From CAYUYV01 sp964561475 (lineage in GTDB: Bacteria; Pseudomonadota; Alphaproteobacteria; JAJFIK01), in contig CAZLPU010000020.1 of the NCBI GenBank assembly GCA_964561475.1, forward strand, positions 1 through 64,000: DNA of 64,000 bases, in the 5' to 3' direction. The position numbers were made by a program, and so were the translations under genes. Below are positions 18,199-26,550 of this stretch, one piece after another; position 1 is the first letter of the stretch; each line of letters begins with the position of its first letter. Under the pieces are notes generated by a model that ran no database searches, was not told the origin of the DNA, and saw nothing but the letters and a program-made list of their open reading frames with translations.

Positions 18199-20130
18199 TC
18201 ACAGGTCGCGGACGATTCGCAGACCCACATCCTCGATTCGCTCCCCGGCCTGGATCCTGTATCGGGCGGTCGTGCGGACCCCCTCCGCCGGACTGCGCCA
18301 GGATCCGCCCCGGGCCGCCCGGTATGCGCAGTCCCCGGTGCCCGGTCCGGCAATCGATCCGTCCCGGGGCCGGGCCTCATGGGTATCGAGCCAGCAATCG
18401 GCCGTCAGTTCCGCCACGTTCCCATGCATTTCCGTCAGGCCGAACCCGTTGGCCTCGAGAGTCCCGGTCCCGACAGGTCCTCCGGATACCTGCCCGTCCA
18501 GGCTGAGGGGCGAGGAGATGGACGCATCGTAATTCGCCCGGGCAAGCGAAATGCTGCTGCCGAAATGAAACGGTCCGTGTTTCCCGGCCTGGGCGGAAAA
18601 TTCCCACTCCGCCTCCGTCGGCAACCGGTAGCGCCGCCCGGTCCGCTCATTGAGCCAGCCGACATACGCCTGGGCATCCTCGAAAGAGAGGCCGCTGACC
18701 GGCAACCGGTCCTGGGCAACCCGGCTCATGGGGCTGGGCTCCGGCTGAGGGATATCCTCGCACACACCGTCCGCCACACAGGCCGCCCATTCACGCCGGC
18801 TCACTTCCGAGCGGGAAACCAGGAGCGGCGAGGGCAGACGGATCAGGCGCTTGGGGGCCTCATTGGCCTGATGGCCCGGATCATCCTCCCCGCTGCCCAT
18901 GAGAAACTGGCCGGCCCGCACGAACATCATCAAGGGGCAGGCGGGGCAGTCTCGGATGCGCACCACCAGATCCTTGTTCGCATCGAACTGGGCCGTGCTG
19001 AACAGGGGGGTGAAAATGAAGCCGGTCTTGCCGCTTTCCAGGGTCGCCGCGCTCCACCCCGCCGGGTCGTAGTCACCGGTGATTGTCACAGCCGTCCGGG
19101 CGGGGATGAAACCGGCAACCTCCGACTGGGTATCCGCCTTCTCATAAAGCCGCACGGAGCGTTGGGCATAGAGCGTGTCCGGCCTCTCGCCGCTCCCGCG
19201 GCCCGGCCCTTGGGCGCCGACGATCCCAGCACCCTGGATTTCCTCCGCTCCCAGGTTCGGGCTTCTCCGGCGCAACAGCTGTTCGCGTTCGGGATCCATC
19301 GATGCGATTTGATCGCCGGGCCGGGGCGCGCCCGATGGTTCGAGGAGGAGGAAAACCGCCGCGGCGGCAACCAGAAAACCGACGAGGCCCATGGCGATCG
19401 CGCCGTACCGCCGCCAAGGCCGGCGGGCGGTCTTGTAATGGTCCTGGGGGACGGCCTGTCCGTCGGTCCATAACCCATGCCGGTTGACATGCAGATCCGT
19501 GGTCGGACCCTCTTCCCGTCTGACCGGGGGCGCCACCCTGGTGGCCTCGGACTCCCACCCGAGTCCACCGGGGTGAGAGGGATCCGCCCCGCCGCCTTGG
19601 GAGGACCTGGAGGATGGAGAAGACGGGGGAGGGGCCGGTTGATCGTCGCTGGCTTGGGAAACGGTCCGGATGCCGCTCAATCCCGCGTCCCGGTCCGGTC
19701 TCCGGTCCGGTCTGATGTCCGCCTGCGCCATGCCTTCCCGGCCCAATGCGGCCACGGCGGCATGGACCGTGTCAAAGTCCTCCCGTCCGACCGGATGGTA
19801 TCCGGCGGGCAGGGCCTCATCATGGGATCCGATGGCCAGAAGAATAATGTCGAGAGGCTGGGCCAGGGCGTCGGCGCCGGTGTCGTGGAGCTCCTGGACG
19901 GCCATGGCCACATCCACCTCACCGGAAAGGTGGACCGTCGTGACATGCCGGGTCGGCGCGAACAACGCGGTGAGCACGGTGGCCATGTCACCTGTACCGC
20001 CCGTGGGGCCGCCGGAGCCATCCCCGGGCCCGACATTAATGGCGGTGCGCACCCCGTCCGCTGAAAGGGTCTCCACTCTCTGGCGCAGCCCATCGAGGTC
20101 CAGTTCCTCTGCGTCCAGAAGCACGGCCAT
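18199..20130 (-). CDS. Membrane-anchored SUMF1/FGE-fold protein A, non-catalytic
   Basis: A 643-aa protein. Residues 1-130 form an unrecognised alpha/beta domain shared with the paralogue at 21141-23372. A low-complexity linker follows, then a single membrane helix (about residues 245-268, GLVGFLVAAAAVFLLL), a bacterial SH3-like segment (LYAQRSVRLYEKAD), a CPAC motif and a C-terminal SUMF1/EgtB/PvdO domain (about residues 400-643, with YRLPTEAEWEFSA and MHGNVAEL). The segment RGGSWRSPAEGVRTTARY lacks the paired cysteines of true formylglycine-generating enzymes, so binding is more likely than that catalysis. GGGAAAG precedes the ATG. Confidence 0.8.
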   Translation of the reverse strand: MAVLLDAEELDLDGLRQRVETLSADGVRTAINVGPGDGSGGPTGGTGDMATVLTALFAPTRHVTTVHLSGEVDVAMAVQELHDTGADALAQPLDIILLAIGSHDEALPAGYHPVGREDFDTVHAAVAALGREGMAQADIRPDRRPDRDAGLSGIRTVSQASDDQPAPPPSSPSSRSSQGGGADPSHPGGLGWESEATRVAPPVRREEGPTTDLHVNRHGLWTDGQAVPQDHYKTARRPWRRYGAIAMGLVGFLVAAAAVFLLLEPSGAPRPGDQIASMDPEREQLLRRRSPNLGAEEIQGAGIVGAQGPGRGSGERPDTLYAQRSVRLYEKADTQSEVAGFIPARTAVTITGDYDPAGWSAATLESGKTGFIFTPLFSTAQFDANKDLVVRIRDCPACPLMMFVRAGQFLMGSGEDDPGHQANEAPKRLIRLPSPLLVSRSEVSRREWAACVADGVCEDIPQPEPSPMSRVAQDRLPVSGLSFEDAQAYVGWLNERTGRRYRLPTEAEWEFSAQAGKHGPFHFGSSISLARANYDASISSPLSLDGQVSGGPVGTGTLEANGFGLTEMHGNVAELTADCWLDTHEARPRDGSIAGPGTGDCAYRAARGGSWRSPAEGVRTTARYRIQAGERIEDVGLRIVRDL

Positions 20131-20626
20131 GGTCTTTCCCTTCCCCGTTCAGAACAGTTTCTGTCTCCAGCGTTCCGGCATGAAACCGGCCCCGGCGCTT
20201 GCGGGGCAGTGCCTCCGGTGCCTGTTCGGAGCATGACTCACGGGTAAGGGGTCAAGGCGGCTTTGCCAAGCCCAATGGCAGGAATAAGGCGCAATGGAAA
20301 ACGGCCAGAGGAGGGAGGCGGCGGATGGCCTTGAAGTACACCGGGCGCGGCAAAGCGCCGTAGGAGGGAAGGGACGGCGCGTGGTTCTCGTGGGAAACCG
20401 CGCCGCCCTCCAACATGTCGCCATATATAAAGCGCGCTGCCAGCAGCGTGCCGTGGCTCTCGGCAGACCGGCCCGGGAGAGGGTGGCCGATCATAAGTGC
20501 GCGCCGGCACCAAAGAATGGACGGCCGGGCGGATTTTCAGAAGAGATGACGGCGTTTAAACCGGTTACCTGCTGAAACCTGATTTTGTTACAGTATTACG
20601 GTTTCCGCTCGCAGATGACTGGATCC

Positions 20627-20818
20627 TCAGGCAAGAGACCGGGGGTTAAACCCGTTCATGGTCTTGCGCTCAAACAGCTGATCACCGCTGGGGCGGCATT
20701 TTTGCTCATGATCCTGGTGATCCGCACTTCTTTCCACCTTTGGCGTGAAATGTTCAGAAGTGCAGGTGCCTTGGGGCACGCTGTTTGCCACGGAGTCCAT
20801 AGATTTCGATGAAGACAT
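20627..20818 (-). CDS. 63-aa small protein of unknown function
   Basis: A short ORF with unusually clear expression signals. AAGGAGGG sits five bases upstream of the ATG, and a TTGACA -35 box lies further upstream. The product is polar with two cysteines and a His/Glu-rich middle (SADHQDHEQKCRP) and has no membrane segment. I recognise no family. It lies between the two SUMF1-type genes on the same strand. The flanking gaps (20131-20626 and 20879-21140) hold no other gene I can support. Confidence 0.5.
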   Translation of the reverse strand: MSSSKSMDSVANSVPQGTCTSEHFTPKVERSADHQDHEQKCRPSGDQLFERKTMNGFNPRSLA

Positions 20819-20845
20819 GGAACCCTCCTTGACTGATGTCCGTCC

Positions 20846-20875
20846 AGGATATCGGCCGAAAATCAGAATTGTCAA
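20846..20875 (-). promoter_or_regulatory. Predicted sigma70-type promoter for the 63-aa ORF
   Basis: On the - strand, TTGACA (20875-20870) is followed after 17 bases by ATATCC. This places transcription start about 25-30 bases upstream of the ATG. A dyad, GGTCAGT-AAA-ACTGACC (20892-20908), lies just upstream of the -35 box and could be an operator. Confidence 0.5.
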
Positions 20876-20891
20876 CATAACTACACGAAAA

Positions 20892-20908
20892 GGTCAGTAA
20901 AACTGACC
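20892..20908. promoter_or_regulatory. Palindromic dyad (possible operator)
   Basis: A perfect 7-bp inverted repeat with a 3-base AAA spacer, GGTCAGTAAAACTGACC, 17 bases upstream of the predicted -35 box at 20870-20875. There is no T-run, so an operator is more likely than a terminator. Confidence 0.4.
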
Positions 20909-21140
20909 AAGACCTCGGTGGCCTGAACGTCGGGCCGGCGACCTTCGCACCGTGAGGGAAATGGGTTCGCCGTGGGGTTTGTCCATCAGGAGGGGGCGTA
21001 AAAAAGGGTAATGCCCGCGCGAGGCGAGAGGCGCGCGCGAGACAACTTGACTTCGTGGCGGCACAACCGCACCGCCGTCAGCCAGGTTCGCCAAGGCCGT
21101 CAGATCGTCGAAGCGTCGAAGCGTCAAAGCGTCAGGGCCT

Positions 21141-23372
21141 TCAGAGTTGGCGGACCACCCGGAAGCCGATGGTGTTGCGGCTGCTGTCGGCTGGTGCCTT
21201 TGTCCGGGCTGCGGACCGGGCCTCGGCGGCCCCGGCGCCCCAGGACCCGCCCCGGATGACACGCTGGCCGCAGTCGCCGCTCAGTCTCGGTTCCGAAAGT
21301 CCCGTGGCCCGGCTGTGATCCCTGTTCCAGCAATCGGTCACCCATTCCCCGACATTGCCGTGCATGTCATGGAGACCGAAGCCATTGGCCGGGTAGCTGG
21401 CGGCAGCATTGGCCGACGTCCCGCTGATATTGGCAGTGCGGCGGCCCAGGGTTTCGCCGAACGCGAAGGCGTCCGCCGTGCCCGCCCGCGCGGCATATTC
21501 CCATTCCGCTTCGGACGGGAGCCTGTAGGTCTTGCCCGTCTTGCGGCTCAGCCAGTCCGCATAGGCCTGGGCTTCCCGCCAGGACACGTTGGCGACGGGC
21601 ATTTGGAGAGCATCCCCCCGGGGAATGCCGCCCTTGGCCGGGCAGATCCCTTCGCGCACACAGGCCTGCCATTGGCCCCGGGTCGTTTCCGTCCGGGCCA
21701 TGAGGAAGGGCGTGCGAATATTCACCCGGCGCCGGGGCGTTTCAGTCGCCTGGGTATTCGCGGCCCCCTCGGCGCTGCCCATTTCAAAGGCACCGGCGGC
21801 AACAAAAACAAGCGCCGGACAGGCATCGCAATCCTGCACCGGTCCCGGTCTGTCAGACCGCGCCGTTGCGGTTTCGCCTTCTGGAGTGTCGCCCGGTTCA
21901 CGCAGCAAGGGGCCGAAAACAAATCCGTCCCGTTCACTGGCCACGATCCCGCTTGCGGGGGGGATTTTGACCCAGGATGTCAGATTGGTGCCCTTGGGCA
22001 GAGACAGGTTCTGGCCCCGGGCCATGCCGCCGATGACCGCGCAGTCCATGGACGGGCACGCGCGAATATTTGCATCGGAGCGGGCCACATAGGTGATCTC
22101 GGCCCCCTCATTGCGATCATTCGGATCCCTTTCGCTGGTGTCCGTACCCTCTGCATTCGGAATGTTATCGTCTCCGGCTTCCGGCTCGCCCGTGCCCGCC
22201 GCATCCGCAAGATCGGAGACCTCAGGTTCCGAGACCGGGGCATCGTCCTCATTCGGCGCGCTGCTGTCTCCATCGACGGCAGGTTCTGTCTCGTCGCCAC
22301 TTGCGGGCGCGTCATCGCTGGTCGATGGCTCCTCACGGTTCGCAGGGTCTTCCGTCGCAGGATCATTAGTGGGGGGGTCATTCGCGGGCTCTGGGCCGGT
22401 TTCAGCCTCGTCGCCCCTGTCCTCTGTCGGGGTTTCGTCCTCCACCGGCGGCTCATCCGGGACCGGTGCGCCGTCCAAATCCTCCGCGGCGGCTGTCTCG
22501 ACACGCTCAGCGTCGCTGCCGCCCGCCACGGCCTCGGCCAGGTCCCGGCCGCTGGTGGTTGCCACAGTGCCTGTCCGCTGAGTGGGCGTCGGGACCGTGG
22601 GCCGGTCTGCATTCGCGCCCTCAGTGCCGCCGTCCCGCTCCGATGCCGCGGTGTCCGTTTCCCCTTGTGAGGCGTCTGCGCGGGACGACCGGAGCTGGGA
22701 GGAGCGGGCTGGCGGTGCTTCGCCCTCGGGCGGTGCGGCATTGGGGGAGATGGGATTGGCACGGTGCAGCCCGGTTGCCTCCGGCTGCGGCTGCATCCAC
22801 CAGAAAGCGAGGCCCACGAGAGCAAGCAGGATCACCGCCGGCAGGACCCACACACCGATGCCCCGGCGCGCCGGTTGCTGCTGGGTGATCGGCTCCGCGG
22901 CGGGACGGAGGGTGAATTCACCGGTGGTCCATTGCTCACCGCCGGTCTCCTCATCGGCCTCTTGGGTGTCCTGGGGCTCCTCATGGGGCATGGCCGCCGC
23001 CACGTTGTCCTCGATTATGACCTCAAGGGGGGAGAGACGGTTATCCGTGGTGGCCAGACGATAGAAAGTCTCGGGAACGGCGGTGGTATCGTCCCGGGCC
23101 GCAAGCAGGATCGTGTCGACGTGATCGGGGATATGGTCGTGGCCCGCGGCGTTGAACTGCTCCAATACGGATCCGGCATCGCTCTCCTCGGAAAACCGGA
23201 GAATGACCAGGGTCCGGGTGGCCACGAACAAGCGTTTGAGATCTTCGCTCGGGTCCTCGTCCGCATTGAACGGCGCTGAGATCCAGGTGGCGTAACCGTC
23301 GCTTTCGAGCCGGCGGACGCGCTTGGCCAGAGCTGCGTAGTTAATTTGAGCCGTGTCCGAAAGCATATCCAT
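21141..23372 (-). CDS. Membrane-anchored SUMF1/FGE-fold protein B, non-catalytic
   Basis: Paralogue of protein A, 743 aa, with the same order: N-terminal domain (residues 1-~125, core LFVATRTLVILRFSEE and HVDTILLAA), membrane helix (about residues 175-195), a ~230-residue acidic Pro/Glu/Thr linker, an SH3-like segment (ITYVARSDANIRACPSMDC), a CDAC motif, and a C-terminal SUMF1 domain (YRLPSEAEWEYAARAG, MHGNVGEWVTDCW, RGGSWGAGAAEARSAARTK). The copper-binding Cys pair of formylglycine-generating enzymes is absent. ATG 23372 has AAGG upstream; ATG 23396 is possible. Confidence 0.82.
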   Translation of the reverse strand: MDMLSDTAQINYAALAKRVRRLESDGYATWISAPFNADEDPSEDLKRLFVATRTLVILRFSEESDAGSVLEQFNAAGHDHIPDHVDTILLAARDDTTAVPETFYRLATTDNRLSPLEVIIEDNVAAAMPHEEPQDTQEADEETGGEQWTTGEFTLRPAAEPITQQQPARRGIGVWVLPAVILLALVGLAFWWMQPQPEATGLHRANPISPNAAPPEGEAPPARSSQLRSSRADASQGETDTAASERDGGTEGANADRPTVPTPTQRTGTVATTSGRDLAEAVAGGSDAERVETAAAEDLDGAPVPDEPPVEDETPTEDRGDEAETGPEPANDPPTNDPATEDPANREEPSTSDDAPASGDETEPAVDGDSSAPNEDDAPVSEPEVSDLADAAGTGEPEAGDDNIPNAEGTDTSERDPNDRNEGAEITYVARSDANIRACPSMDCAVIGGMARGQNLSLPKGTNLTSWVKIPPASGIVASERDGFVFGPLLREPGDTPEGETATARSDRPGPVQDCDACPALVFVAAGAFEMGSAEGAANTQATETPRRRVNIRTPFLMARTETTRGQWQACVREGICPAKGGIPRGDALQMPVANVSWREAQAYADWLSRKTGKTYRLPSEAEWEYAARAGTADAFAFGETLGRRTANISGTSANAAASYPANGFGLHDMHGNVGEWVTDCWNRDHSRATGLSEPRLSGDCGQRVIRGGSWGAGAAEARSAARTKAPADSSRNTIGFRVVRQL

Positions 23373-23597
23373 CAGCCGAGCACCTTCTACCCACATACTT
23401 GGCCCGCCCCCAGCCGCCCCTAGTGGCAGTCTCAGCGCGACTGCATTGGTGGGGCAGGACAGACCTCAATCCATTTTTCCGGGATCCCATCCGGAACTGC
23501 CGCAGTCCTTTGCCGGTCCAGGGCCTCCCCGTCAACAGTCAGCCACCGCCCAGGCGCGAGCCCAGCGCTGCTCCGGCAGATAAGCAAGTTGCAATGT

Positions 23598-23750
23598 TGA
23601 GAGATATCGCGAGGGTCTCCCCAAGCGCCCGACCGGGCGCCGTCCCTCAGGCCGCCCCATCGGAGGCGTGAGCACAGCGAACTGCTGTGAGATAAAAAAT
23701 GGTGCCCATGAGGAGATTTGAACTCCTGGCCTCTCCCTTACCAAGGGAGT
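23598..23750. repeat. Left direct repeat of the tRNA-Thr insertion (attL-like)
   Basis: About 153 bases that match 25338-25489 with few mismatches. They comprise ~100 bases of tRNA-downstream sequence and the 3' 51 bases of tRNA-Thr. Similarity stops abruptly at 23750, on the 5' side of the anticodon stem. Confidence 0.8.
23700..23750 (-). pseudogene. Truncated tRNA-Thr (3' 51 bases)
   Basis: Identical to the 3' part of the intact tRNA-Thr at 25439-25513, from the encoded CCA through the T arm and anticodon arm. The D arm and 5' acceptor strand are missing and replaced by AT-rich sequence. This is the usual mark left by site-specific integration into a tRNA gene. Confidence 0.85.
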
Positions 23751-24069
23751 TTCGAATACTAAACTCTTGAAAACAGGGGCATTTGGCGCGCATCGTTTGA
23801 TAAACGTTCACCGTATTTCTGTGCGTTGCTGTGCATTCCTACGCGGCGGTCTCAATTTTTCGATAAGGGAGGATCCGCGATTGATCCTGTAGAGATCAAT
23901 TTATGAAAGCGCAGTAATGTTTTAGCGCTGTCAAGTTTCTTGTTGGTAAGGCGTGAATCGGGCAGAAACGTATTCCGTGAGTCGCGCATGTGATGTAGTC
24001 GCGATTTTTATCCACTCGTTGTCTTATCAGGTTGGTATGTGTCAAAGCGTGTCAAAAGAGAGAAATAGC

Positions 24070-24954
24070 ATGACCCTCCATCGTGTTTTTATAAGTTACC
24101 ATCACGGCAATGACCAATGTTACAAGAACTCACTCTTATATTTGAATATTTGGTTCAAAATTTTTATTGACGAGTCTGTTGATACGGGTGGTATTAGCGA
24201 AGAATTACCTGACCAATCAATTAGAGCGAAGATAAGAGACGAATATCTCAGAAATACGACTGTAACAATTCTTTTGTGTGGTACTGAAACTAAAGGCAGA
24301 AAGCACTGCGACTGGGAATTATATTCAAGTATGTTTAATGGGAAGATAAATAAGCAGTCTGGTATTCTTGTGATACTACTACCTTCAGTTGACCGAGGGC
24401 AAGTTCTCTGTGGTCATGGTCAATTCGAAAGATCTGAAGCATTTTCAGACATAAGTACTTGGAGCAGCGTGTGGCGAAGGTCTGATTTGGACCAGTTTTT
24501 TCCGTATCTACCAGAAAGAATTACAGACAATTTAGAGAGTCGGCAGGCAAATATTTCAATCGTAGGTTGGAATAGAATTTATTACAATCCGAGGCTATTG
24601 CGAGATTTGATTGGTATGACGGCCGCCAACAGGCTCTCAGCTAAATATGACTTGTCCCGTCCGATGCGTCGAAGCTGTTCTCCCCGGCGCAACTGCTCGC
24701 CGGGATTAAGTCCGGAACAATCACTTCTGAGCGGCCAGAGTGCTATGACAGGAGGCCTTGGCAACTCACTTGCTCCAGTTGCGAGCTTGAGTTCCCTGGG
24801 GAGGTACACAGTACCTAATGTTTTGCGAGACCAATGCACGCGATCCACAGGAGGGGGACTTGCCGATTCTTTCCATCCTAACCTTTTAGAGCCTCATAAC
24901 ATTGGGTTAGAACCTCCGACGAGACCATTATTGGATCAACGAAAGCATAAGTAG
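24070..24954 (+). CDS. TIR-like (DUF1863/ThsB-type) protein with aberrant C-terminus
   Basis: Residues 1-201 match the TIR-like family of PF08937, which includes the Thoeris sensor ThsB: HRVFISYHHGNDQCYK, FIDESVDTGGI, IRDEYLRNTTVTILLCG, GRKHCDWELYSSMF, and a C-terminal YDLSRPMRR where family members usually end. Here the frame runs on for 93 more low-complexity residues, so the native stop has probably been lost. ThsB makes a cyclic-ADP-ribose-type signal for ThsA on phage infection, but no ThsA is present. ATG 24070 has an AGAG-rich ribosome site. The base composition marks recent transfer. Confidence 0.8.
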   Translation: MTLHRVFISYHHGNDQCYKNSLLYLNIWFKIFIDESVDTGGISEELPDQSIRAKIRDEYLRNTTVTILLCGTETKGRKHCDWELYSSMFNGKINKQSGILVILLPSVDRGQVLCGHGQFERSEAFSDISTWSSVWRRSDLDQFFPYLPERITDNLESRQANISIVGWNRIYYNPRLLRDLIGMTAANRLSAKYDLSRPMRRSCSPRRNCSPGLSPEQSLLSGQSAMTGGLGNSLAPVASLSSLGRYTVPNVLRDQCTRSTGGGLADSFHPNLLEPHNIGLEPPTRPLLDQRKHK

Positions 24955-24961
24955 GTACCAT

Positions 24962-25249
24962 CTACCCATGCGCCTTAGTCACCAATCCACCAGCCGCTGT
25001 TACGGCGACTGATTCTCTCAGCAGTAGTCTACCACGCTTTGCATTGAAGCCGCGCGCAAGGGCTTCATTGTCCACTTCCGGGGCCTCTGGCATGGGCACG
25101 ATCTGGGAACCCATCGGAGCATTCTCATAAATCTCTGATAAGGCGGTCTCAATCGCGTTGAGCAATCCAGCCGTGAGATTCGCCCGGCGGAGTGGGGCTT
25201 GCCCGTAATAGGGTGCCACTATGTCCGCCCCAATGCGGATGTGCAGCAT
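24962..25249 (-). pseudogene. Phage portal protein remnant
   Basis: About 95 codons resembling the N-terminal part of phage portal proteins: MLHIRIGADIVAPYYGQAPL, LTAGLLNAIETALSEIYENA, GSQIVPMPEAPE and LLLRESVAVTAAGG. The frame continues a few codons upstream (to about 25280) before reaching the repeat sequence. Both ends are cut, so no working portal is possible. I base the family assignment on remembered sequence patterns. Confidence 0.6.
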
Positions 25250-25276
25250 CTCCGGCGCAAGAGACGTCCTGGACCT

Positions 25277-25308
25277 CGGGCCGCCCCATCGGAGGCGTGA
25301 GCGCAGCG
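25277..25308. repeat. Third partial copy of the tRNA-downstream repeat
   Basis: GGCCGCCCCATCGGAGGCGT and the following bases match 23648-23680 and 25388-25420. It abuts the upstream edge of the portal remnant, suggesting repeated recombination at this sequence. Confidence 0.7.
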
Positions 25309-25337
25309 ATGCGCCGCAACAGGGACAACCTCAACCC

Positions 25338-25489
25338 TGAGAAATACCGGGAGGGTCACCCAAGCGCCCGACCGGGCGCCGGCCCTTAGGCCGCCCCATC
25401 GGAGGCGTGAGCGCAGCGAACTGCCGTGAGATAAAAAATGGTGCCCATGAGGAGATTTGAACTCCTGGCCTCTCCCTTACCAAGGGAGT
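25338..25489. repeat. Right direct repeat of the tRNA-Thr insertion (attR-like)
   Basis: Counterpart of 23598-23750. Here the repeat runs into the intact 5' half of tRNA-Thr. It includes a GCGCCC-GACC-GGGCGC hairpin (about 25365-25380) that may terminate the tRNA transcript. Confidence 0.8.
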
Positions 25490-25513
25490 GCTCTACCCCT
25501 GAGCTACATGGGC
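25439..25513 (-). tRNA. tRNA-Thr (GGU anticodon)
   Basis: 75 nt with encoded CCA. The acceptor GCCCATG pairs with CATGGGC, the D arm is GCTC...GAGC, the anticodon stem is CTCCC/GGGAG with loop TTGGTAA (anticodon GGT), and the T arm is AGGAG-TTCAAAT-CTCCT. It is the intact copy at the right edge of the insertion. Confidence 0.97.
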
Positions 25514-25772
25514 GGGGTGCGCGCGGGTGGAGAACCCATCGCTTAAGGTCCGCTCGTATACCTTAGGTCCGTCGAGAAAGAAAGGGCTGGATCACCAGAT
25601 AATTGTCCGCTATTTGTTCGCTTTATGTTCTATAGCTCTGCCTCGGACCCACCCTGGCTCCCGATCCGCGCGCCGTCACGCGAGGCCACGGCGCAGTCCG
25701 CCTTTGGTGGTGCGGGCCGGGCGAGGTGAGGGGGAAACGGGCGAGGGGCAAACGGGGGAAGGGAGTTGGACC

Positions 25773-26360
25773 ATGATTGCCTTGTCTTGGCTGGCGGCCC
25801 GCCGTATCCCCGTCTGGGTGTGGTGTGAAATCTGTAGCCACAATGCCTTCCTGGAGGCCGTCCCCCTCATGGACCGCCTGGGGGACCGGTCCGTGCCCGG
25901 TCTGGCCAAGGTCATGGTGTGCGGGCGTTGCGGCGGTCGCACGGTGACCACCCGTCCCGGCTGGCCCTCCTCCGGCGCCGTGGCCGGGCACAGCCCCCTG
26001 GATCTGGCCATTCGCGATACGGTCACGCCAAAGCAGGAGACGGGAATTCGGGATATGGAGACCGGCAAAGGACGCGACGATGGTGAAGCGCACGCCCGAA
26101 CAACAGGACAAGGACAAGGAGCGCCTCGCCCAGGCTCTGAAAGCCAATCTGCGCCGGCGCAAGGCCCAGTCCCGCGGCCGCCAGATGGAGCACAGCCCCC
26201 AAACCCCGGATCAGACAACTTCAGCTCAGACGAGCTTGGAACAGATACCCCCGGCGAAAATGGACAAGGAACCGGAAAACCGGCCTCTGCCCCATCCGGA
26301 CCGCCCCCGGAACGTGGACGCCTCCGGGCCAAACAGCATATGTGCCGCCCCCGGCTCTGA
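25773..26360 (+). CDS. Zinc-ribbon protein upstream of murA
   Basis: The N-terminal ~80 residues look real: MIALSWLAARRIPVWVWCEICSHNAF, then VCGRCGGR, giving two CxxC pairs that could bind one zinc ion. GGGAG lies seven bases upstream of ATG 25773. The rest, to a stop at 26360, is low-complexity and overlaps the next gene by 281 nt in another frame, so the native stop may have been lost or the C-terminus may be unconstrained. Function unknown; a nucleic-acid-binding role is only a guess. Confidence 0.55.
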   Translation: MIALSWLAARRIPVWVWCEICSHNAFLEAVPLMDRLGDRSVPGLAKVMVCGRCGGRTVTTRPGWPSSGAVAGHSPLDLAIRDTVTPKQETGIRDMETGKGRDDGEAHARTTGQGQGAPRPGSESQSAPAQGPVPRPPDGAQPPNPGSDNFSSDELGTDTPGENGQGTGKPASAPSGPPPERGRLRAKQHMCRPRL

Positions 26361-26493
26361 ACCCGGCTCCGGATCCGGGTCCGCCTTCGAAGGGCCCTCT
26401 TCACCCCACATGAACCCCGGCGAAAGAGGCAGGCGCCATGACGGCAGCGGCCCTGCTCCGGCTGATCCATCGGTGAAAAAGCCGGACGCCTGA
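26080..26493 (+). CDS. Small conserved basic protein upstream of murA
   Basis: A 137-aa protein. The N-terminus MVKRTPEQQDKDKERLAQAL followed by KANLRRRKAQSRGR resembles the short basic, helical proteins often found before murA in alphaproteobacteria. The remaining ~100 residues are Pro/Ser/Gly-rich and probably disordered, longer than is usual for such proteins. AAAGGACG precedes the ATG. Function unknown. Confidence 0.6.
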   Translation: MVKRTPEQQDKDKERLAQALKANLRRRKAQSRGRQMEHSPQTPDQTTSAQTSLEQIPPAKMDKEPENRPLPHPDRPRNVDASGPNSICAAPGSEPGSGSGSAFEGPSSPHMNPGERGRRHDGSGPAPADPSVKKPDA

Positions 26494-26550
26494 CCCCAAA
26501 CCCGACCAAAGCGGCTCCTGAAAGCGATCGAACCGAACACGAGGAACACC

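Larger units (their letters stand above)
23751..25489. mobile_element. Small degraded prophage or satellite inserted in tRNA-Thr
   Basis: A 1.74-kb segment bounded by tRNA-Thr repeats. It contains a low-GC TIR gene and a remnant of a phage portal gene, but no integrase that I can see. The left ~870 bases are far AT-richer than the chromosome. A third partial copy of the repeat lies at 25277-25308. The arrangement fits an element that entered at the tRNA anticodon arm and then lost most of its genes. A local tandem duplication of the tRNA region is the alternative. Bases 23751-24069 hold no gene other than the presumed TIR promoter. Confidence 0.65.
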
